Positions 57,201-64,000 of a stretch of DNA of 64,000 nt are shown one piece after another (the first letter of the stretch is position 1; every line of letters begins with the position of its first letter). Both the position numbers and the translations under genes were made by a program. The stretch is from Rhyacophila brunnea. Taxonomy: Eukaryota; Arthropoda; Insecta; Trichoptera; Rhyacophilidae. The notes under the pieces were generated by a model, which saw only the letters and a list, made by a program, of their open reading frames with translations, was not told the DNA's origin and did not search any database. The DNA lies in NCBI GenBank assembly GCA_022495005.1, contig JAGYXB010000977.1, forward strand, positions 310,001-374,000, given 5' to 3'.

Positions 57201-58390
57201 CTTAGTAAATTATGAAGATTTAAAGTAGCAGTAGTTACATGAAATGATTATCAAATTGTTTTATACTGTTGGCTCTTAGTTTTAGTATATGAAATTAAAG
57301 TTACCTACTTTTTCTGTATATTATGCATGGTTTGTTTTCAAATTATGTATATGCTTATTGTTTTTAGATTAATTACCTATCCAATGTAGGTATTTATAAT
57401 AAAAATATTTATATAGAGACGTCAGTCAAATGGTACGAACACATACATCATGGTGCATTTATGTAGACATGGCAATATAAATTAAGCTCCTGTCAGTTTT
57501 TTTTATACTAACGCAGATACTCAGGTTAAGTTATTATTTAGATACCTACAATTTATTTTATAAACAATAGTATGTAAAATTATTTTGGGTACAGTATATT
57601 ATTGTCATGTAGTAATTTTTGCAGTACATACCTAGCTAATGAGTTAGAATATTGCTTTTTTATACAAGGAATGAGAATAATAATAATATTATGTATATAC
57701 GAAAAGTATCCAAATTACAAATGAATCAAGCTATTAGGTACCTGTATAACTTGATATTTAATCCATAATACAGTGTTAAATTATTAGGCAGCTATATTTA
57801 CATACTTTATTAATAATATATTGATAATATAATATTTAATACCTACTGATAATGAAGCAGACAACCGAGTACTACTTTGTTACTTAAGTTTAAAAATGGT
57901 ATCTTAATGCACCTCAACGTAATCATAATCAGATATCTTATTTATCATAGTAATGGCAATACTAATATTTGTTTTTTTACAGGTATCTTATAATTAAATA
58001 AATAAATAAAATCTCTCCAACTATGTCAATACGAAGGCGGATTAAGTGTCCAGATCGCCAAAATATTTAATATAAATGGATAATATCATATACTGCGATA
58101 ATATTCAAAAATGAACTGTGAAAATGTGCGTACCTATATATAATTTGAATATATTAAAATAGTTTTCTCAATGACTTATATTATACTTTAAGCCACAATA
58201 AATCTCTCGGGTATTGTCTTTCTTCAGTCATGTCTGAGCGTCATGCTAGTCTTGAACCTCCTTCAATGCAGCATTTCGAGAGAATGCTATCGTGTACTCA
58301 AAGTGATCCATCCACCTAGCAAGATCCCCTTAAACGTATTTTATAGATATACTAATATTCTTAATCTATTATGAGCTGGTTTATGCAGGG
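57201..58390. other. non-coding, nothing recognised
   Basis: A+T-rich sequence without a believable gene or repeat. Confidence 0.35.
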
Positions 58391-58523
58391 TTTTATTGAA
58401 TTAAAAATAACTACACAATAGCATCTGCAATAAATTTATATTCTTAGTACATTGATAACAAAGAAGGTTAGTGTACACTATTTATATCGGATCTCCATAG
58501 CCTACCTCCACTCTTCTCCACTG
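58391..58523. mobile_element. hAT family H2, second solo right end
   Basis: Ends in ATAGCCTACCTCCACTCTTC then TCCACTG, preceded by AGTGTACACTATTTATATCG. It is collinear with the right end of 35966-36527. The left end is missing. Confidence 0.6.
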
Positions 58524-60149
58524 TTTATCATTATAGTTATTATACCTTCTGCGCTGGTATTAAAATGCATCATGCGAGTATATTACTTTATAACAAAAAT
58601 ATTTTTTATTCCTATGACAGCATTTGCATTTTGTTTTTGAACTTTATTTTATTGTATAAAATTATTTATGTTTTTCTTTCAATATTATTATTTTCTTCTT
58701 CCCTCTTGTGAGAGTAATATTTGTTATAATGTAAATCTCGTGTTGTGAACGTCCTGAATTTTGATTTTTAATGTCTACAATGGTTTGTTTTCTTAAATAA
58801 ATAAAATTAATAAACAAATGAAGGGATTCGAAAGAACATTCGCTTTAAAAACTATTGTAGGCAATTGCCGAAATTCGGGAAAATATATATATAACATGGT
58901 AACACTGTATTTTGCTATAACTGTCACCAAGCAGCTTCCTCGTTTGAGTGTTATTTACATATTGAATATGCTCTTCTCTAACCAATGGATTTGTTTTATC
59001 TCACAACATGTCAAGACCTTGAAAATAATACTTCTCTAGGAATAGTTAATCGAATTATACCTAATGATATTATCGGAAAATAAGGAACCGCACACACGGC
59101 AATTAATTATTTATTAATTTATTATTATTTATTAATTATCTGCAGACGTTGACGTTTGAAGGCGGAAATGACGTGGAGAAGGTAGTTAGTTCACAATTTT
59201 CACATGCAGATAAGATGAAATTTTTTTATAAGATTGTATAAGTATACGAGTAAATGGGTACATTTTGCCAATTAGTCAAGTCGGAGTTCAATTTTAGTTG
59301 ATATGTGCTGCTACTTACAATCTAAATAATATGTGTAAAGTTATAAAATATTATTCCATTAAATATATCACGTCGGCTTTGCTTTATTGACTTCATATCA
59401 CAGAATTAGTAAATTATTGCCTATACTACTTATTGCAAATATAATATTATATACTTTATAAGGTAATTATCAAGTTAATTCAGTGAATTTAATCTATGAA
59501 TAGAATATTCGATTGATTAAAATTAATTCTTAATTAAAGTTTCATCCAGTTTTGTTGTTATTGTTGTTTTAGTAAATAATAATTACTGAAGGTACCGTAA
59601 TAATAGGGTTAGTCGTTAGATAGGAATGGAAGAGGATATTACAAATACATCTTGAAGTCTTTGTTGGTCTTGTAATCTAAAAATAAAATAGCAAGGAAAC
59701 TTAATAAATACCGCTCAGAATTAAAATACAGAGCCTTTTCCGGTGAGGTGTTTAAAAGTTCTAGTTGCGGTCGACAGCTTTGCTTTCTGCTTTAATTTCC
59801 CTATAATATTTTTGCCTAGTAACAAGATCTCATTGACGATTTCTCGAAATTTTAATTTAATAATTTTATGATTTGTTTGAATAATTTAGAGGTTCTCTTT
59901 TAACTCTTCTTACGAGTCCATTGCGTCATCTACGTTAAAGAAAATCACCGCTGGGCAAAATAACTATCGACGAGTGCATCATAATAATACATAGGTTACA
60001 TTGTTACATAACTACTCAGTGCCACACGAATATATTCCCAAGAATGTAATAGCAGTGGATTTATATTTTTCACGTTGTAATCCCATTTTATAAATTAACA
60101 TTATTTATGGATGAAGGTTGCATGAATAAAAGCCTATTTTATTTAATCA
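58524..60149. other. non-coding; candidate 36-bp exon at 59145-59180
   Basis: TCTGCAG followed by ACGTTGACGTTTGAAGGCGG and a coding-like run to GAGAAG|GTAGTT gives a short exon-like island, open only in phase 0 (TLTFEGGNDVEK). It cannot follow the 37885 exon directly, because that exon ends in phase 1. This is a guess, not a call. The remainder is A+T rich. Confidence 0.25.
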
Positions 60150-60470
60150 TCATCAATCGAGGTCGACACATTGCTGGTTGAAAACTTCTCTATAGCTCTT
60201 CACTGTCATTCGTCATTTCAGCGAGTTTTCTGTGGTTATTATTGCACCTCTGTATAATTGTATTTTGTCTACCGGTGACATGTCCGGCCATTGTCATTTC
60301 ATCAGCTTAATAATATGTGACCTCTATTACATCTCTTAATGCCGCCTTATCCGCTGATTCTTTTGTGATCTTTCCACGTTATGCCCAATGTATACACAAT
60401 GTATTGAAAGTATGTCCAGATATTCTTTCAAAGACACGGTGATATGCCCAATATTTTATATGAATTATAC
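60150..60470 (-). pseudogene. RTE-like LINE 3' remnant
   Basis: This G+C-richer block resembles the common insect RTE-type tail. It starts with a CATCATCAAT-type microsatellite and a GCTGGTTGAAAACTTCTCTA-like segment. On the - strand it continues with an AMERAMLGI-like region (ACATTGGGCATAACGTGG, reversed) and an EMTMAGHV peptide at about 60270-60305. It is frameshifted. A short related 3' end is at about 62035-62100. Confidence 0.5.
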
Positions 60471-61159
60471 CTATATAATATAGTTTTTATGGTTTATTTC
60501 CGTTAACCAATTAATATAATAATATAGATATAAACTTTTATATAGAGACAATTACTTTTAAAAAGTGCTCTTTTCAATGTTTCATCGTGCGGTTTTTGTT
60601 TTACATATTTTATTGAAAGAATAATATATAGGTAAATCAGTATTCAGTGGCATCATGGTTGAGTCGCGGGTGTATTAGAAATGTTTGCTACTATTTCGAT
60701 GCTATTAAACAATGCCACTACAACTGCAAGCGGCTTTTACCGTACCCATATTACCAATGTAACTGTATACTGATTTACATAAGTATACCTACCTGGATGT
60801 TTCTCGAACAAGTTTGAGTAGCACTGCGTTACATGATCGATGTATACATTCTATTCCCCAGTAGCTATCTACTAACATGGAATAAACTAGGATACATTTT
60901 AATTACTTGGCTAACGCACGTATTGCCGGCGAGTTATATTATTAAAGCTCATCAATAGAAGAGTGGTTAAAAATTTAAATTGAACAGGTGAGCAAGATAT
61001 ATTCATATATAAGTAGTTTCAACTGGTTTTATTTTATTCAAGCAGATAAGTCATAAAAAATACTTGACAGTCTTGGCACCTGTATGTGTTATTAACAAAC
61101 CGTTAGATCGATGATTCACTATTCATCTCATTGTCAATTATATATATATACATACATAC
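60471..61159. other. non-coding, nothing recognised
   Basis: A+T-rich sequence with a TATATA run just before 61150. There is no gene signal. Confidence 0.35.
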
Positions 61160-61678
61160 CAGTGGTGTGCGGTGACTTTTTTAGTAGGCATTCGGTCAAA
61201 ATATATATTTCCGACCATGTCCGATCCTAATAGGATCATATGGGCCTCCACAGAGTAGAGGTTTGTATTAACAGATTTTGTTTTTTACGAGAAATGGATG
61301 GCAGCCACTTGCTCAACTTATTAGGTCCATACCCTGACTCACACACAATTTGAAAAACAATATGTGTACTTGCCAGACCGAGGATTCGAACCTGAGACCC
61401 ACGGCGTGATAGTCCAACGCTCAAGCTGCGCGACCACCGTGGGTGTATAACTAAAATATATATGTATATATATACACGTTGCCCACTATGTTATTGTCTA
61501 CTTGGGCCGCTTAGGGTTTTTTTCTTGAAACAAGGCTTAAGTTTTGCACTTCAAAAATAGTTTTTTCTTTCTTTCAACTCAATTGCATAATAAATAAATA
61601 ATATTACCAATATTCTTGTACTATTTTTTTATCGAATAGTTTTGAGCATGATCCGCATCCACAGTCCGTACGCCACTG
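61160..61678. mobile_element. hAT-like element carrying a SINE
   Basis: Left end CAGTGGTGTGCGGTGAC and right end CAGTCCGTACGCCACTG (reversed CAGTGGCGTACGGACTG) pair as short inverted repeats. The flanking 8-mers (ATACATAC, ATAACAGT) agree poorly, so the boundary is less sure. SINE family 1 lies inside at 61213-61444. Confidence 0.5.
61213..61444 (-). repeat. tRNA-derived SINE, family 1 (with target duplication)
   Basis: Same structure as 35664-35886: a tRNA-like head at the right (box B reversed in AGGATTCGAACC, 61381-61392) and a body containing GCCACTTGCTCAACTTATTA. An 11-bp repeat AAAATATATAT occurs on both sides (61198-61208, 61453-61463). It is consistent with a target duplication, though A+T rich. 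Confidence 0.75.
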
Positions 61679-61689
61679 ATAACAGTACG

Positions 61690-61839
61690 TAGAGTCTGTA
61701 TTCTATAAACTGGCGTACACATCACACGGAAAGCATTGTTCCATCGCGTTCAACTCTTCAAGTTTTCAATGGGAGGGAACGAGACGGATGGTGAAGCGGG
61801 GGGGAAACCGGCACGCCAGATTATAGAAGACAGACTCTA
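61690..61839. mobile_element. 150-bp TA-target MITE
   Basis: TAGAGTCTGTATTCTATAAA at 61690 is mirrored by ATAGAAGACAGACTCTA ending at 61839, and both ends include the TA. The inverted repeat extends through CTGGCGT / ACGCCAG. It fits a Tc1-mariner-type MITE. The interior contains GGATGGTGAAGCGGGGGGGAA and no coding sequence. Confidence 0.65.
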
Positions 61840-61842
61840 AGA

Positions 61843-61995
61843 AGATCATATGGGCCTCCACAGAGTGGAGGTTGAATGAACAGCCTTTTGTTTTTACTAG
61901 AACAGTGTCGTCCATAGCCATACTCTCGGTCTAAATACACTTTGAAAAAATAACATATAAATCTGCCAGACCCGAGATTCGAACCTATGCGGTCG
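61843..61995 (-). repeat. tRNA-derived SINE, family 1 (diverged copy)
   Basis: It begins AGATCATATGGGCCTCCACA and ends with a box-B-like GAGATTCGAACCT, like the copy 400 bp to the left. It is more diverged and lacks the A-box end of the head. Confidence 0.6.
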
Positions 61996-62839
61996 AATAC
62001 AACAAGTATATAAAATAATTAGTGCATATTGTCATCAGCTGCAGTTGTTCATTCACTGCTGGTTGAAAGCTACATTCTCTCTAATTGTATGTTGCATGTG
62101 TGATATGTGACATAGTGAAAAATGCCATAACTATAACATATATTGGAAGTGAGATGGAATAAGGAACCGGAGGGTAGGTTGACTCCAAAATGAATAACTC
62201 AGAATGTGGTGCGTGAATGAAATGAACCCTGGTTTTATTATCTCCTTCCAAATTAATATCAATTTAATTATTACAGATAAATTTACCGATTATAATTTAG
62301 CAGAATGAAAGCAGTTTATGCGTTATGAGAAATTGCTAAGTCGATCGGGCGGAGTGGAACGATAACCTTACGGTTAAATCTTTGATAACTGACTGACATA
62401 TTGATGTCATGTAATTGAGTGTTTTATACAGATTCGATACAATAGAAAATGCTGTTGTCACTATTTGCATATTGTGATATCTTGCTTACTAGGTTTATTT
62501 TGCAATGCATGGCTTGTTTGTAAATTGTCAATTAAGTAGTTTTAATAATTAGCAAGATTGATTTTCATGTAAACAATTTTGTGCATATCATGTGTTTTGT
62601 AAATTATAAATAATTATTTAAAATAATTATTTTGCTAAATTAGCTTTTTGATTTATTCACACAAATCGCTTGTTTTGCTGTCTCAAGATATTATGTTACA
62701 AGGTACTTGTAATTATAAATTGACTCGTGCAGATGGTAGGATAATGACCCCTACACATATACTGTTTAGATTTACGAGATACATATACGAAAACTTTCTA
62801 GAGAAGGGATCGGCGGGCGGGCGTAAATAACTCAAAATG
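61996..62839. other. non-coding; short RTE-like 3' end at 62035-62100
   Basis: CATCAGCTGCAGTTGTTCAT followed by CACTGCTGGTTGAAAG matches the start of the RTE-like block at 60150. The rest is A+T rich. The frame at 62648-62830 shows no domain. Confidence 0.35.
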
Positions 62840-63045
62840 GTATAATTTTATTAATTATTCGTTTAGTTAAAAAAAACCACAATGTTATCGTACTTATTCC
62901 ACTTTTTTTAATTAAATTTTGGACCGGTATCTTCCTTCTCAAAGGGACATTATAAACATACGAAACCGGTCCAAAATTTAATTAAAAAAGTGGAATAGGT
63001 AAGTACTATAAAATTTTGTTTTATTTAACTAAACAAATAATACAC
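62840..63045. mobile_element. fold-back MITE with long inverted arms
   Basis: The inner arms at 62890-62928 and 62965-63006 are near-perfect inverted repeats (...TTAATTAAATTTTGGACCGGT mirrored by ACCGGTCCAAAATTTAATTA...), with a 36-base loop. Outer words TTATTCGTTTAGTTAAA (62855-62871) and TTTAACTAAACAAATAA (about 63024-63040) pair as well. The segment can fold into one long hairpin. Non-coding. Confidence 0.7.
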
Positions 63046-64000
63046 AGCAGTTCCACCATGAATAGAAAGTTAACACTATAAAAAATACCCAAAATGGGTT
63101 AAAGATAAATATTTTGGGGTTATGAAGACTCAAAAAAAAAAACAAATGAACGATAAATAAAAAATATTTTAGTTATTATTGTGGCAACACTCACTACATA
63201 TATTATGGCAACGTCATTCCAGCACACAATGAATTAATGAATGCCGAAAACTGAAAAGTTAACAACAGGTTTTTTACACGTATGGGATAAAAATAAAGTA
63301 AGTAAAATATGAAGCACCAATTTTTTTCAAAAAATGAAATACCTACATAATATATTTGAAATGTAATTATTTTTTTTCAGGATTGGTAAATTTCTAAAAT
63401 AAAGTTTAGTTACCCAAAAATGTACGTTCCCTTAAAAGATTGGAGCTTGGAGAGAACGCTGAATGAAGGGCTCTCCAACTTTGCTCCAATCTTCGCCTTG
63501 CGTTGCCAGATGCCACTTTTTTTACAACAAGTCAATTATTTAATCAATACAGCAATAATTGTATCGTCTTTTAGTGATATGGTGAAACTTGGACCATTCT
63601 TATATTCGGGGTCCAATTTTCATACACATTATTGAACATACATAATTTCAAAATACTTCTCAGAAATATATAACCACTAGAAAAAATCTTCTTGAAAAAA
63701 ATTTGTTCAATAAAATAATAACATTCTTAAATATTGTGAATTATTCGTTGAATAAAAAAAATAGTTTATATAAATTATTTTTAATTTTTAAGGAAAAACA
63801 TGATATGTTTTCAACCATATTTTGCATTTTTCTTTAAAACATAAAAACGCTGATATTTTACCTATTAGGACGATTGGAAATTTTGCAACATTATTCATAT
63901 CGCTTCTGGTAAAATAATGTTATACCTTTGTTGCAGATACGAAAAACGACGATTTTATAATTACCTCAGTATTTTACCCGGGGTGCGATATATTCAAGCG
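63046..64000. other. non-coding; headless SINE-family-2-like segment at 63610-63770
   Basis: ATTATTGAACATACATAATTT and ACCACTAGAAAAAATCTTCT match the family 2 body in reverse. ACATTCTTAAATATTGTGAA and TTCGTTGAATAAAAAAAATA that follow match its tail in forward orientation, so the two parts are inverted relative to each other. No tRNA-like head. Nothing else is recognised, including the frame at 63420-63635. Confidence 0.45.

Overview
The window reads as nuclear DNA of an animal, most likely an insect and perhaps a sap-feeding hemipteran of the aphid type. The animal assignment rests on one clearly recognised gene, an ANKRD11/ANKRD12-family protein split into short GT-AG exons. The insect and hemipteran assignment is inference: the DNA is very A+T rich, is crowded with hAT and piggyBac DNA transposons, RTE-like LINE tails and tRNA-derived SINEs, and is sprinkled with short TAGGTACCTACC-like runs. 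There are no operons, CRISPR arrays or bacterial-style genes.

Region 1 (1-17980) holds the 3' part of the ANKRD11/12-like gene on the + strand: eight coding exons, the first cut by the window edge, with phases that join without a break to a TAG at 17978-17980. Its introns are full of insertions: SINEs and MITEs in the 4.1-kb intron, a 1.9-kb inverted-repeat element with a repeated CCCGAATATCCA motif in the 3.3-kb intron, and a 6.6-kb hAT element in the intron before exon 7. That hAT is itself interrupted by a 3.5-kb piggyBac and two small TA-target MITEs, giving a three-level nest that ends 26 bases before the next exon.

Region 2 (17981-37400) is 3' flank and intergenic DNA made mostly of non-autonomous transposons. 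Two related hAT elements have perfect 8-bp target duplications (18730-19765 and 22530-23416), another has an exact duplication at 29211-29734, and there are pogo-like MITEs. The most distinctive item is a GC-rich, LTR-like element (30176-32978) with about 630-bp direct terminal repeats, a 5-bp target duplication, non-canonical TGAT ends and no visible gag or pol.

Region 3 (37400-64000) starts with a GC-richer promoter-like stretch and the first coding exon of a second + strand gene (37885-37984, product not recognised). Its remaining exons are not evident here, so most of the rest is probably its first intron or intergenic DNA. It carries more hAT derivatives, a Harbinger-like long-inverted-repeat element, LINE reverse-transcriptase tails on the - strand, tRNA-derived SINEs and short tandem repeats. 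A second, truncated copy of the nested hAT (51240-52418) shows the pre-insertion sequence of one of the MITEs.

Only the ANKRD11/12-like exons and the 37885 exon look like host coding sequence. Most other open frames are chance frames or decayed transposase/reverse transcriptase. I did not find a clearly new biological system; the unusual LTR-like element and the motif-rich inverted-repeat element are the best candidates for something undescribed.
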